Origin: Euryarchaeota archaeon UBA256
GTDB taxonomy: Archaea; Thermoplasmatota; Poseidoniia; Poseidoniales; Poseidoniaceae
Length of the DNA: 64,000 nucleotides
Reading direction: 5' to 3'
Assembly (NCBI GenBank): GCA_002494645.1
Contig: DACE01000010.1
Location: 18,441-82,440 of the forward strand
Under the pieces are notes generated by a model. That model worked only from the letters and a program-made list of their open reading frames with translations. It made no database searches and was not told where the DNA came from. The position numbers and the translations under genes are program-made. Numbering within the stretch: position 1 is the first letter of the stretch; the number at the start of each line of letters is the position of its first letter. This document shows positions 17,333 to 25,681 of the stretch, piece after piece.

Positions 17333-18121
17333 ATGAGTAACGACATCAAAAACACACCCAACGAGGGTGAGTTGGTTGTTGCAACCATCAAAACCGTTAA
17401 GCAAAACGGTGCCTATGTTGACCTCGATGAGTACGAAGGCATTGAAGGCTTCATTTTCATCGGAGAAATTGCCAGCGGCTGGGTCAAAAACATCCGTGGT
17501 ATTGTTCGAGAAGGTCAGCGGGTCATCTGCAAGGTCATGCGCACCCGAAGAGACGGCACATCAATGGAACTGTCTCTCAAATCGGTCTCTGAAGAACGTC
17601 GACGGGCTCGCCTCCAAGAGTGGAAGAACGAACAACGTGCTCAACAACTTCTGAAAGTCCTCGCTGACAAGTTGTCGTGGGGCGAAGACACTCTTGCTGA
17701 GCAAAAAGAAGAACTCACAGAAGCCTTCGGAACACTGTATACTGCCTTTGAAGAGGCGGCTATGCAAGAAGGTTCATTGGAAAACGCCGGATTTGAGGGT
17801 GATTGGCTTCAAGCCTTCATCGAATTGGCCGTTGAGAATATCATTCCCCCATTTGTGGAGGTTCGAGGCATCCTTACATTGAGCATCAATGCAATTGACG
17901 GCGTCAAGACCATCCAAGAAGCACTCTCTGCTGCTGAAGAACTCGCCAACCCAGAGGAAGAAACCGAAGTCAAGTGTTTCTATGACGGTGCTCCGAGTTA
18001 TCGTCTTGAACTTCGAGCTCCTGATTTCAAAATCGCTGAATCCCTTTGGGAACAAGCCACTTCTATGGTCGTAGACCACATGACCAAAGCAGGCGGAGAA
18101 GCATCCGCCCAAAGAGAGTGA
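17333..18121 (+). CDS. eif2a: Translation initiation factor aIF2, alpha subunit
   Basis: Subunit of the factor that brings initiator Met-tRNA to the small ribosomal subunit. The N-terminal S1/OB domain (residues 8-85) reads GELVVATIKTVKQNGAYVDL, YEGIEGFIFIGEIASGWVKN and EGQRVICKVMRTRRDGTSME. A helical domain follows, then a C-terminal alpha-beta domain (VRGILTLSINAIDGVKTIQE) that binds the gamma subunit. Length is 262 residues, as expected. Its ribosome binding site is inside a perfect hairpin (17318-17332). Nop10 follows after four bases, the usual archaeal order. Confidence 0.95.
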   Translation: MSNDIKNTPNEGELVVATIKTVKQNGAYVDLDEYEGIEGFIFIGEIASGWVKNIRGIVREGQRVICKVMRTRRDGTSMELSLKSVSEERRRARLQEWKNEQRAQQLLKVLADKLSWGEDTLAEQKEELTEAFGTLYTAFEEAAMQEGSLENAGFEGDWLQAFIELAVENIIPPFVEVRGILTLSINAIDGVKTIQEALSAAEELANPEEETEVKCFYDGAPSYRLELRAPDFKIAESLWEQATSMVVDHMTKAGGEASAQRE

Positions 18122-18125
18122 TATC

Positions 18126-18359
18126 ATGGTTCGTCAGCGTATGCAACAATGCCTCTCATGTGGCAAATTTTCCCTCAAAATCGAATGTCCATCATGCGGT
18201 GAGCGTGCCCAGGCTGCTGCTCCCTTGAGGTGGTCCCCAGAAGATCACAGGGCTGGACTTCGTCGAAAGATGAAGAAGGTTGAGGAGAAGCAATGGGCTG
18301 AATCTCTTCCGACCCTCCCCTCCCTCGAAACCATGCGGACTTCACAAGAAGAGGAATAA
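18126..18359 (+). CDS. nop10: Nop10, H/ACA ribonucleoprotein subunit
   Basis: Small protein that joins Cbf5 in the RNA-guided pseudouridine synthase complex. The first 55 residues carry the archaeal Nop10 zinc ribbon and wrap-around segment: MQQCLSCGKFSLKIECPSCG, then AAPLRWSPEDHRAGLRRKMK. At 77 residues it is slightly longer than usual (about 60) owing to an extra C-terminal helix and acidic end (TSQEEE). It starts four bases after the aIF2alpha stop, so the two are translationally linked. Confidence 0.93.
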   Translation: MVRQRMQQCLSCGKFSLKIECPSCGERAQAAAPLRWSPEDHRAGLRRKMKKVEEKQWAESLPTLPSLETMRTSQEEE

Positions 18360-18416
18360 GACGGCCTTACCATCAGCATCGCAAATACCCCTCATTTCCT
18401 TTGCTGGGACGTCAAA

Positions 18417-18424
18417 CATTATAA
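18417..18424 (+). promoter_or_regulatory. TATA box of the PAC2-family gene
   Basis: CATTATAA ends about 26 bases before the ATG at 18450, which predicts a leaderless transcript. It lies in the 90-base gap after Nop10, so the chaperone gene probably has its own promoter in addition to any read-through. Confidence 0.5.
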
Positions 18425-18449
18425 CGCGTCTTGCCCCGATTTTGGCTTC

Positions 18450-19205
18450 ATGGCCCTACATGTAGAATGGCGAGGAAACCATGAGGAGCTTCCAACACAC
18501 GAACTTCTCTTGGTTGCGTTCCCAGGAATCGGAAACATCGGCAAGGTAGCCATTGAAACCATTCGGAAATTGGACGGGACGACCGAAATCGCTCGCCTCC
18601 ATCCGACCGGACTCCCTCCGCTTGCCTCGCTTGACGAGGACGGTTTACTCGCCCCCCCTCATCTGTCGCTGAACCAAACCATCAATCAAGACGGTGGTAG
18701 CATCTTGACATTGGTGGGCTCAGCACAACCAAACGAGCCAAGTCAACAATCCGTCATGGCTGCTGAATTGATGGCATTTTTCAAGTCTCAAGGCGTTCAT
18801 GACCTTCTGGTTTTAGCAGGTATGATTGATTCGCCCGAACGAAAAGAGACCTTTGCAGTCGCAAGTTCTGCGAGCCACAGAATTGATTTGGAGCAAATGG
18901 GCGTTGACGTACGAAGGGATGAGCCCAGGTCAGGAGCGATTGGAGTTACCGCACTTCTCGCATCGATGGGGCCCCTCTACGGAATGAATTCTACCTGCAT
19001 CATCACCACAACCGTTGGGTCGAGTGGAGACATCTTGGCCTCCCAACGAATGATTGAACAGATCGATGATTGGTTCAAACTCTCCCTAACTTTGCCGAAG
19101 GAAGGAAATGAGTGGCTGAAAAAGAAGTTGGAAGCAATAGCACCGTCAACAACCGAGAATCTCGTCGGGGAATTAACGGCATCTCACGACGCCTTCTACA
19201 TGTGA
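18450..19205 (+). CDS. PAC2-family proteasome assembly chaperone
   Basis: Archaeal relative of the proteasome assembly chaperones PAC1/PAC2 (PbaA/PbaB). Family features: LLLVAFPGIGNIGKVAIETI near the start, a central LILxGS-like strand (SILTLVGSAQPNEPS), the DLLVLAGMIDSPERKETFAVA segment, and the GAIGVTALLASMGPLYGMN region followed by an ITTTVGSSGD strand. Length is 251 residues, as normal. It follows Nop10, the usual archaeal position after aIF2alpha-Nop10. There is a leaderless-type promoter at 18417. The exact client (20S proteasome or other) is unproven. Confidence 0.88.
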   Translation: MALHVEWRGNHEELPTHELLLVAFPGIGNIGKVAIETIRKLDGTTEIARLHPTGLPPLASLDEDGLLAPPHLSLNQTINQDGGSILTLVGSAQPNEPSQQSVMAAELMAFFKSQGVHDLLVLAGMIDSPERKETFAVASSASHRIDLEQMGVDVRRDEPRSGAIGVTALLASMGPLYGMNSTCIITTTVGSSGDILASQRMIEQIDDWFKLSLTLPKEGNEWLKKKLEAIAPSTTENLVGELTASHDAFYM

Positions 19206-19209
19206 AGAG

Positions 19210-19292
19210 CGCCGAGAGAGGGATTTGAACCCCCGCGTCCAAGGGACAGTGGATTTCGAATCCACCGCAATACCGGGCTATGCGACCTCGGC
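19210..19292 (-). tRNA. tRNA-Ser (anticodon CGA)
   Basis: On the minus strand the 83-base gene starts GCCGAGG and ends CTCGGC plus discriminator G, giving a seven-pair acceptor stem with one G-U pair. The anticodon stem is GTGGA/TCCAC with the loop TTCGAAA, so the anticodon is CGA (serine codon UCG). The long variable arm (TGTCCCTTGGACGC) and the T arm around GGTTCAAATCC are present, as expected for serine. CCA is not encoded and no intron is seen. A TTATGA about 27-30 bases upstream, near 19320, may be its TATA element. Confidence 0.93.
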
Positions 19293-19326
19293 TCTGTGAC
19301 TTGGCTCATACGCGACGGTCATAAGG

Positions 19327-19548
19327 ATGATGTCCTGTCGCAATCACATGGAGATACGCTTCCACGGTCGCGATGTTGAAATGACCGTTGATGTTGATGA
19401 AGGCACGACTGTACGCCAAGCCCTTCTGAAGGCAGATGTTCTACCCTCGATGGTCATCGTAAGTTTTGAGGGAACTATTCTTCCCCACGGAACGCCGCTT
19501 CAACAATCTGTTGAATTGCTCGTGACCACGATTTCATCAGGCGGATGA
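19327..19548 (+). CDS. Ubiquitin-fold MoaD/ThiS-like protein ending in Gly-Gly
   Basis: A 73-residue protein with the beta-grasp pattern of sulfur carriers: MEIRFHGRDVEMTVDVDEGT, a helix VRQALLKADVLPS, the strand MVIVSFEGTILPHGTPL, and VELLVTTISSGG at the end. The terminal Gly-Gly is the site where an E1-like enzyme adenylates ThiS, MoaD, Urm1 and archaeal SAMP modifiers. It could serve thiamine or molybdopterin synthesis, tRNA thiolation, or protein tagging; the sequence does not decide. No E1-like gene is beside it; moaA is 14 kb away. ATG 19348 is an alternative start. Its 3' end overlaps the converging nuclease gene by 12 bases. Confidence 0.82.
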   Translation: MMSCRNHMEIRFHGRDVEMTVDVDEGTTVRQALLKADVLPSMVIVSFEGTILPHGTPLQQSVELLVTTISSGG

Positions 19549-21390
19549 ACGTTCCACGCGATTGATAATCTGCAATCTTGAATTTCGAGTATAATCGCCT
19601 CGTACTTCGGTTGCCCAAGCGTCAAGACCAATGTTAGTGACAACGACATCATCCCCAACTTCCATCATCTCAAATTGGGAATTCCAATCGTCAGCCCAGC
19701 CTTCAACTTTCATTGCACCAGTGTGGTCCAGCAACATCATTCCACGCCGGCGCCATACCTTTCCATTGCGCCCTACACCGCTTTTTTGATAGGTATACAC
19801 CACTTTTCCACCCACGCTATGCTTGGCTTGGAAATCCATCAGATTATGAGATTCTGTCTCGGGTGATTCATCAAGGCTCAGCCGTGCAAAGGGATCGAAT
19901 TTGAGAACGATTTCACCCTTCCAATTGACGGTGAAAATTGCATCCTCCACAAGGACCTCCTGACCCTTTTTAGGCAAGGAATGCCAGGTTGAACCTCCTT
20001 GATGATATTCATTTGAAACGAAATAGAGTTGTGCGAAATATTCGCCCTGTTTGAGAACCATCTTCAAGGGAGCGTTCTCACGAACCAGTCCTACGGAGAA
20101 TAACTCACCCCGGACCGTAGCCCTTGCGTTGAGATTCCCGATTTCCTCGAGCATGGTCGTTTCAACCGATCCGGGCAATTGCAGTTGTGATGGCAAAACG
20201 GCTTCGTCTGTACCTGCTCCTGTGGGACACACAGCCTTCCAGTCACATCGGTCGCACCGTGATAGTTTGGGTGGTGCTGCTGGCTTGCCTCCAGGAGAAA
20301 AGCCTCGCATCGGGGCTGGGGTTGGACTGCAATCTTCACGAGTGGGTTGTTCTTGTTTCAATTCTACCCACATCTTCTTCAAATCAATCTCCATTTGAAC
20401 CATTTCATCAACCGATGGGCAAGGAATCTCTTTGATGCTGGCATGACCAAGGTACCAAATCTGAAGGGATTTGACCTGAGATGAGCGTCCGTGGGTAATG
20501 TACCACAACATGGCATACATGCGCAATTGCTCAACATAATCACCTGAACGGTCGTTGGCGCCAACGCTTGCCTTGAGGTCGACAATTGTGGTTTCACCAT
20601 CCCATCTATAGACCAAATCATATTCGCCTTGGAACCAGTGATCGGGGTGAATCGCATTCATCGTGAAGGGCTTGGCATCGGGATGAACAAACCAAGGTCG
20701 ACTGATTTCCCACGCCTCTAGCCACGTAATCTCACCATCAGCCGCCAACGGATGTCGGCCCGTGAAATCATGCTGTTGATAGCCATCAGGGGCAGGCCAT
20801 TCCTCTCTTTTCCCAGAGCGCCAATGGCCCAAAGTTGGACCTCCAGACGCTTCAAAACATCGCTCAACTTCTCGAAGGTGGAAGGTCAAACCCTCAAACA
20901 CCATGCGAAGGACTTCTTCTTCTTCAACGTCAAACCAATCTCCAGCCTTTCGTTCATCCTTTTCCCATTCTTTGTAACAACGAGCATACACCAATGGGAA
21001 GTGTTGTTCTGCACGACTTAGTGCCCACTCACGCAAATCCTCGGGATGGTCAGGAATCATGGATTCATCCAAAGGAAGGAGGCTAGAAGCAGGCCAATAT
21101 CCGCTTTCTTCAGTGTTCGGACGCCCCTCATCGTCCAAAGGAGGTTTTCCGTAGGTCTCAGCGGGGGCTTCGCCGATCACCAAGCCTGGCGATTCACGTA
21201 GCACCCGGCAAATTGTTTCCTCAACCGCCCTGCCAACAAAGAGAACGGGAATCTGGGGCATCTTGAAACGGAGAACTTTTTCGTAATACCAGAGTCGAGG
21301 GCATGCCTTGTATGTGTTCAATTGACTTGCAGATAGGCGTGAATATGGCCCGATTGTATCGGTGTCAGTGTCTGCAAGTTGAACGGGCAT
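19537..21390 (-). CDS. PD-(D/E)XK nuclease with Fe-S cysteines and OB-fold tail (paralogue A)
   Basis: A 617-residue predicted DNA nuclease of the Cas4/RecB branch. Active-site residues are complete: Asp258 (GEYD), Asp271-x-Lys273 (VDLK) and the QxxxY motif Gln288/Tyr292 (VEQLRMY). Cys30 in YKACPRLW and the C-terminal set Cys379, Cys382 and Cys388 (CDRCDWKAVC) have the spacing of the iron-sulfur cluster of Cas4 and AddB. From about residue 420 two OB-like segments follow (RATVRGELFSVGLV and KVVYTYQKSGVGRNGKVW), probably for nucleic-acid binding. It lies 41 bases downstream of a paralogue and ends the L10e-ABCE1 run. The partner helicase is not evident. Expected role: end processing in repair, by inference. 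Confidence 0.82.
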   Translation of the reverse strand: MPVQLADTDTDTIGPYSRLSASQLNTYKACPRLWYYEKVLRFKMPQIPVLFVGRAVEETICRVLRESPGLVIGEAPAETYGKPPLDDEGRPNTEESGYWPASSLLPLDESMIPDHPEDLREWALSRAEQHFPLVYARCYKEWEKDERKAGDWFDVEEEEVLRMVFEGLTFHLREVERCFEASGGPTLGHWRSGKREEWPAPDGYQQHDFTGRHPLAADGEITWLEAWEISRPWFVHPDAKPFTMNAIHPDHWFQGEYDLVYRWDGETTIVDLKASVGANDRSGDYVEQLRMYAMLWYITHGRSSQVKSLQIWYLGHASIKEIPCPSVDEMVQMEIDLKKMWVELKQEQPTREDCSPTPAPMRGFSPGGKPAAPPKLSRCDRCDWKAVCPTGAGTDEAVLPSQLQLPGSVETTMLEEIGNLNARATVRGELFSVGLVRENAPLKMVLKQGEYFAQLYFVSNEYHQGGSTWHSLPKKGQEVLVEDAIFTVNWKGEIVLKFDPFARLSLDESPETESHNLMDFQAKHSVGGKVVYTYQKSGVGRNGKVWRRRGMMLLDHTGAMKVEGWADDWNSQFEMMEVGDDVVVTNIGLDAWATEVRGDYTRNSRLQIINRVERSSA

Positions 21391-21431
21391 AGTACGACGA
21401 AAGGAACCACCCCTTTTGAAGGCTCACCAAT

Positions 21432-23177
21432 TCATTCTTTGAAGCTCGGTTGTGTTGAAGTTTCAAAGCGCGTTTTCCGATTGTCAATTCGTAATTGAAG
21501 GATGCCTGAGCGCCAGCCAATCTCCACTCCAGTCATCGATACCAAATCTCCCGGGCTAAGTTTCAGAAGACGCTGATTGATACTGGACCCGAAAGCTACA
21601 ACCTCTGCAACGTGGCCTCCATCCCAAAGGATGAATGTCAGCATCGTCCAAGGTTTACCATCAAGGCGGACTCCTGAACGCTTACGTATGGAAAGGACGT
21701 GCCCGCTGACGTTAGCACGCGTTCGCAACAATCCGAGTCGAGTCAACTCAGTTTTGCCTTGTTCACCGGAATCAACGACCGTGGTGATAGTGGTTTTGTC
21801 ATCGAGGTAAACCCGAGGTTGGTCCCTCCACACCCCAGGCATGGCATTGTGAATCTCCACTTCCCCTCCCAAGTCATGGAGGTCAGAAAAAGCCCCTGGT
21901 TCACTTTCCTCAACCGTTACGTGTTTTTGCCCAGAGACCAATACAGCCCCAAGGACCTGTTCGCCAAAATGATTGGGCAAGGACCATTCTCCTCCCAACG
22001 AGCCTCGGACAGAAACACGCCCCTGTATGGAAGCCAGGGATTGATACGGTGAGCGTAGAGAAACCGAAGGGATGGATTCAATCCAAGCGGTCATCTGGGT
22101 TGTCTGCCAGCCGGATTCATCTTTGGAAACCGAACACCAAACGCATCCAGCTGCCGAACCGTCACAAGCCTGTTCGGGTGTTCGTGGGAAGGCAAGTACC
22201 GCTTCACCCTCGGCCTGCATCGCTTCATGTTGTGTACGGTAGAAGGTAGTGAGGCTTTCAATCTCCTTTCCATCAGGTGCATCATAGTTGACGCGTTCCC
22301 CTCCGTTGAGGTACCAACCTTCCATTGACGAAACCAATTCTCCCTCGTGAGTTTGATTCCACAACCATGCATAAAATCTGAGCTGGTGTTCTAGAGATGA
22401 TGAAAAAGCAGATCCTGAACGTCCCGATTTGATATCCACAAGGCGGATTCTTCCATCCCAGCGCAAGACCAAGTCCAATTCCCCTGAGGCCCAACCCTCG
22501 GGATGATAGAGGCGCTGTGGTTGATGCACGCGTGGGTCTTTGACCCACGGACGTGCACACTCCCATGCTTCATGCCAAGTGATGGGTTCTCCCTCAATAC
22601 TCCACGTTGGTTGGTCTTTTGTTTCCCACTTCATTTTCTCAATATCAGGGACTTTTTCTGGGCGAGGAAAGGAAGGAGATGAACCCCAAGAAGGGGACGG
22701 GATTGAGAATGTCTCATGGCCGTTCCTGTTCGCATCCAAATAAGGGCCACCATCTGCATCGAAACAGGCCTGCACCTCTTCCAAAAACAACCCCAAACCA
22801 TCACCAATTCGTTGTTCGAAAGATGAAAGAAGAACGTCGTCCCAACTTGTTCCCTCGGCCGTCCAAAGCGATTCATTCCACGCTTCTGCCCCTCTTTCGT
22901 GCGCTTTCTTAGCCACATCGTGAATCTTTGAGTGCGCCCATTGGGAAAGCGATTCATAAGTATCCGAAACGGGGGGATGCATCATCAATAATTCGCACAG
23001 GGCATCCTCCAAGACGACACCGACAATCTGTGAAGGGCGTGTAGGGCCTTGGAGGCCAACCTGATAGCCGAGCAACCATTGCCGAGGGCATCGGAGGTAG
23101 GTGGTCAAAGAACTTGCAGAAAGACGACCTCTGGAACGGCCTAGGGGACCCCCGAGTGGAGGCACACCTACCGGCAT
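21432..23177 (-). CDS. PD-(D/E)XK nuclease with Fe-S cysteines and OB-fold tail (paralogue B)
   Basis: A 581-residue paralogue of the next gene downstream, with the same layout: RLSASSLTTYLRCPRQW at the N-terminus (Cys30), catalytic Asp235 (GELD), Asp248-x-Lys250 (VDIK), Gln265 and Tyr269 (QLRFY), then a cysteine group at 338, 345 and 348. The cysteine spacing differs from paralogue A (C-x6-C-x2-C instead of C-x2-C-x5-C), so the cluster geometry may have changed. The C-terminal part (residues 370-575) again looks like OB folds (ANVSGHVLSIRKRSGVRLDG). The two proteins share overall plan but only modest identity, so the duplication is old. It starts 39 bases after ABCE1. Confidence 0.82.
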   Translation of the reverse strand: MPVGVPPLGGPLGRSRGRLSASSLTTYLRCPRQWLLGYQVGLQGPTRPSQIVGVVLEDALCELLMMHPPVSDTYESLSQWAHSKIHDVAKKAHERGAEAWNESLWTAEGTSWDDVLLSSFEQRIGDGLGLFLEEVQACFDADGGPYLDANRNGHETFSIPSPSWGSSPSFPRPEKVPDIEKMKWETKDQPTWSIEGEPITWHEAWECARPWVKDPRVHQPQRLYHPEGWASGELDLVLRWDGRIRLVDIKSGRSGSAFSSSLEHQLRFYAWLWNQTHEGELVSSMEGWYLNGGERVNYDAPDGKEIESLTTFYRTQHEAMQAEGEAVLAFPRTPEQACDGSAAGCVWCSVSKDESGWQTTQMTAWIESIPSVSLRSPYQSLASIQGRVSVRGSLGGEWSLPNHFGEQVLGAVLVSGQKHVTVEESEPGAFSDLHDLGGEVEIHNAMPGVWRDQPRVYLDDKTTITTVVDSGEQGKTELTRLGLLRTRANVSGHVLSIRKRSGVRLDGKPWTMLTFILWDGGHVAEVVAFGSSINQRLLKLSPGDLVSMTGVEIGWRSGILQLRIDNRKTRFETSTQPSFKE

Positions 23178-23216
23178 GTCAAAACCCCCGTCATAGACGA
23201 TATGGTCACGCTATAA

Positions 23217-24995
23217 TCACGCATCGTAGGAATAATAGTCACCACTGTTTCGTTGTTCACGGTCTTTCCGGCTCGCAGACTTATTGATACGCGGCCTGCG
23301 AGAATCATGGTCACGGCGGAATGTTACATCGACACTTGACAGAAATTTGTTCATGCCCTCTCGGAGGTCAAAGGGTCCAGTTGCACGGCCTTCAATACCT
23401 CCTTTACCTTCGAAGACAAGGAGTGAGTCCGCCACGATATCGATGAAATAAACGTCGTGATCAATGACAAAGGCTGATTTCTCATTCGCTTCCATCGTCC
23501 GACGAATGGCCTTTGCAGCCTCCATTCGAGCATTTGCATCCAGGTGGGCTGATGGTTCGTCAAGCAAATACAAATCTGCATCACGACCCAAGCAGACTGC
23601 TATGGAGACCGCTTGTCGCTCGCCGCCTGATAGTTTCTTGACACGCTTGGGTAAAAGTTGGTCAACTCCAAGTGCTCGGATGACGTTGACATTGAATTCA
23701 CCACTACGCCATTTGGGACCCAATTCGCTATCGAGCCACAATTGGACAGAACCGTCGATATCGACATCAATGTGTTGTGGTTTGTAGGAAATCGTGGCAT
23801 CTGCAGTCACCCAACCCTCATCGTATTCATGCTCACCGGCGAGCAATTTGATCATCGTGGATTTTCCAGTTCCATTTGAGCCCACAACACCGACGACTTC
23901 GGCCCGATGAACGGCGCCTTCGTCGGAAGTAAGTGTAAACTCACCAAGTTGCTTTTTCAAGCCACCCCAACTCACGACTTGTGTGCCAATCTCTGCTTTA
24001 CGGTCACGGTGACGAAGGAATTTTATCGGCTTATCTCGAATACGAACGTTTTCTTCGGGCAGGAACCCGTCCAGATAACTGTTGATGGCTTGACGTGTGG
24101 ACCGGGCTGGCGTAAAGATACCAAAAGCACCTTTCTTTCCGTAGACAATGTGGACGAGGTCTGCTAATACATCAAGGACAGCAATGTCGTGTTCAATGAC
24201 GATCACACGCTTTGTTTCAGAAAGACGCTGAATGATGCCAACAATCCGCATGCGTTCATGAATGTCCAGGTATGAAGACGGCTCATCGAAGAAATAGACG
24301 TCAACATCACGGAGGATGGTGGCGCAAATCGCCATTCGTTGTAATTCACCACCTGAGAGTTGCTGTACTGTTCGTTCAAGGAGATGGTCAATGCCCAAAT
24401 CCTTCGTCAGTTGATCCATCATGTCACGCTCATCCACCTTGGTGAGCAATTGCTTCACGGTACCTTCTACTCGTTTCGGGAGGCGGTCAACATTTTGGGG
24501 CTTGACTGCGACGCGTATTTTGCCATCCTGTACTGCGATGAAGAAGTCCCTTAATTCACCTCTTGGCAGGGATTCGATAACGTCCTCCCAATTGGGTTGT
24601 GCATCCAACCAATCGCCTAAATTTGGAACAATACGTCCAGAGAGAGCGCTTATTGCAGTTGATTTCCCCATGCCGTTGGGACCAAGAATCCCTACAACAC
24701 TTTCTTTGGAAGGAGTCGGAAGGCGAAACAGACGGAAGCCATTCATCGAATAACGATGAATCATATCCGTTTCAAGTTCGCTTGGAAGGTTTTCGATGAT
24801 GAGGGCGTCATGGGGGCATTTATTGATGCAGATGCCACAGCCAATGCACAAACTTTCCGAGATGTGGGGCTTCCCCGTCTTTTCGTCCATAATGATACAT
24901 TCTTGTCCATTGCGAACCGGTGGACAAAAATCGTGACATTCGTCATTGCATTTCTTTGGTTGACAATTGTCTTCCTTCAGAACTGCAACACGCAT
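23217..24995 (-). CDS. abce1: ABCE1/Rli1 ribosome-recycling ATPase
   Basis: Splits ribosomes after termination. The N-terminal iron-sulfur domain has the cysteine pattern of a two-[4Fe-4S] ferredoxin (CNDECHDFCPPVRNGQEC, then CIGCGICINKCP). Two ABC domains follow: Walker A GPNGMGKST and signature LSGGELQR in the first, GSNGTGKST and LSGGERQA in the second, with Walker B YFFDEPSSYLD and YLLDEPSAHLD. Hinge residues between them are conserved. At 592 residues it is of normal length. It starts 93 bases downstream of L10e and heads two nuclease genes, so ribosome and DNA functions share one transcription direction. Confidence 0.97.
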   Translation of the reverse strand: MRVAVLKEDNCQPKKCNDECHDFCPPVRNGQECIIMDEKTGKPHISESLCIGCGICINKCPHDALIIENLPSELETDMIHRYSMNGFRLFRLPTPSKESVVGILGPNGMGKSTAISALSGRIVPNLGDWLDAQPNWEDVIESLPRGELRDFFIAVQDGKIRVAVKPQNVDRLPKRVEGTVKQLLTKVDERDMMDQLTKDLGIDHLLERTVQQLSGGELQRMAICATILRDVDVYFFDEPSSYLDIHERMRIVGIIQRLSETKRVIVIEHDIAVLDVLADLVHIVYGKKGAFGIFTPARSTRQAINSYLDGFLPEENVRIRDKPIKFLRHRDRKAEIGTQVVSWGGLKKQLGEFTLTSDEGAVHRAEVVGVVGSNGTGKSTMIKLLAGEHEYDEGWVTADATISYKPQHIDVDIDGSVQLWLDSELGPKWRSGEFNVNVIRALGVDQLLPKRVKKLSGGERQAVSIAVCLGRDADLYLLDEPSAHLDANARMEAAKAIRRTMEANEKSAFVIDHDVYFIDIVADSLLVFEGKGGIEGRATGPFDLREGMNKFLSSVDVTFRRDHDSRRPRINKSASRKDREQRNSGDYYSYDA

Positions 24996-25088
24996 GCTCT
25001 CACCTCTCCAAGCCTCTCTGCCGTGTTATTTTGTTTAACCTGTTCAACGCTGAGGTCAACCCAGCAATTGATGCGTCGTATGCCGGGC

Positions 25089-25628
25089 TCAAATGAGTCC
25101 TTTGAGATGCTCGTGCCCACGAATCAAGCGGGTCGTGCATGGTGTTGGGAATTTCATACTGGCCTTACGCAATGCGTCACGGGCCGTGAGGTAGTGCTCT
25201 GGGTGGACTTGAATGGATATCACACGCTGCCCACGCTTGACACGAGCGGCAGTTCCTACGTTCTTACCAAAAGCGCAGCGCATTCCCTGTGAGACACGGT
25301 CAGCACCTGCGCCTGTGGCCTGCTTGTTCTCACGGAGTACATGATGAGGGAAGGTGTGGATGCGCAAAGCATAGCCTTGAGCACCTGCATCCTTACGGAT
25401 GGTGGAATTGGATACGACACGAGCAGCTTCGAGGGCCGTGTGTCGGATTTGTACATCGTTGTCTGCACGCAATTCAAGCACAACAGGGAACTGTCCAGTC
25501 TCTGCTGCACGGCGGTTTCCGACGTGGAATTGGTGGATACGGTTGTTGGGGACACCACCGATATACTTGCGGCGTGTGTAAGCGGGACCCTTCAAACGAC
25601 GGTACATCACAGCTGGTTTACGTGCCAT
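25089..25628 (-). CDS. rpl10e: Ribosomal protein L10e (uL16)
   Basis: A 179-residue large-subunit protein at the peptidyl-transferase entry. It begins MARKPAVMYRRLKGPAYTRR and continues KYIGGVPNNRIHQFHVGN, as in archaeal L10e; RIHTFPHHVLRENKQATGAG is the conserved tRNA-facing loop. The ATG at 25628 with GGAGG seven bases upstream is the start; the longer frame to 25757 is rejected because conservation begins exactly at this Met. A TATA-like ATATCATAAAG lies about 40 bases upstream. Confidence 0.96.
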   Translation of the reverse strand: MARKPAVMYRRLKGPAYTRRKYIGGVPNNRIHQFHVGNRRAAETGQFPVVLELRADNDVQIRHTALEAARVVSNSTIRKDAGAQGYALRIHTFPHHVLRENKQATGAGADRVSQGMRCAFGKNVGTAARVKRGQRVISIQVHPEHYLTARDALRKASMKFPTPCTTRLIRGHEHLKGLI

Positions 25629-25663
25629 AGGTAATCCTCCAAGCGGTCTTGCCACCGATGCTC

Positions 25664-25674
25664 CCTTTATGATA
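25664..25674 (-). promoter_or_regulatory. TATA element of the L10e gene
   Basis: ATATCATAAAG on the minus strand, 36-46 bases before the L10e ATG. Transcription would begin near 25640-25645, just before the GGAGG ribosome binding site. The same AT-rich stretch is 7-17 bases from the start codon of the divergent propeller gene. Confidence 0.45.
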
Positions 25675-25681
25675 TCTCCGC

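Noticed and set aside
19537..23177. The two nucleases as part of a CRISPR-Cas system (Cas4)
   Set aside because: The active site and Fe-S pattern are Cas4-like, but there is no repeat array, cas1 or cas2, and the proteins are twice the size of Cas4 with OB tails.
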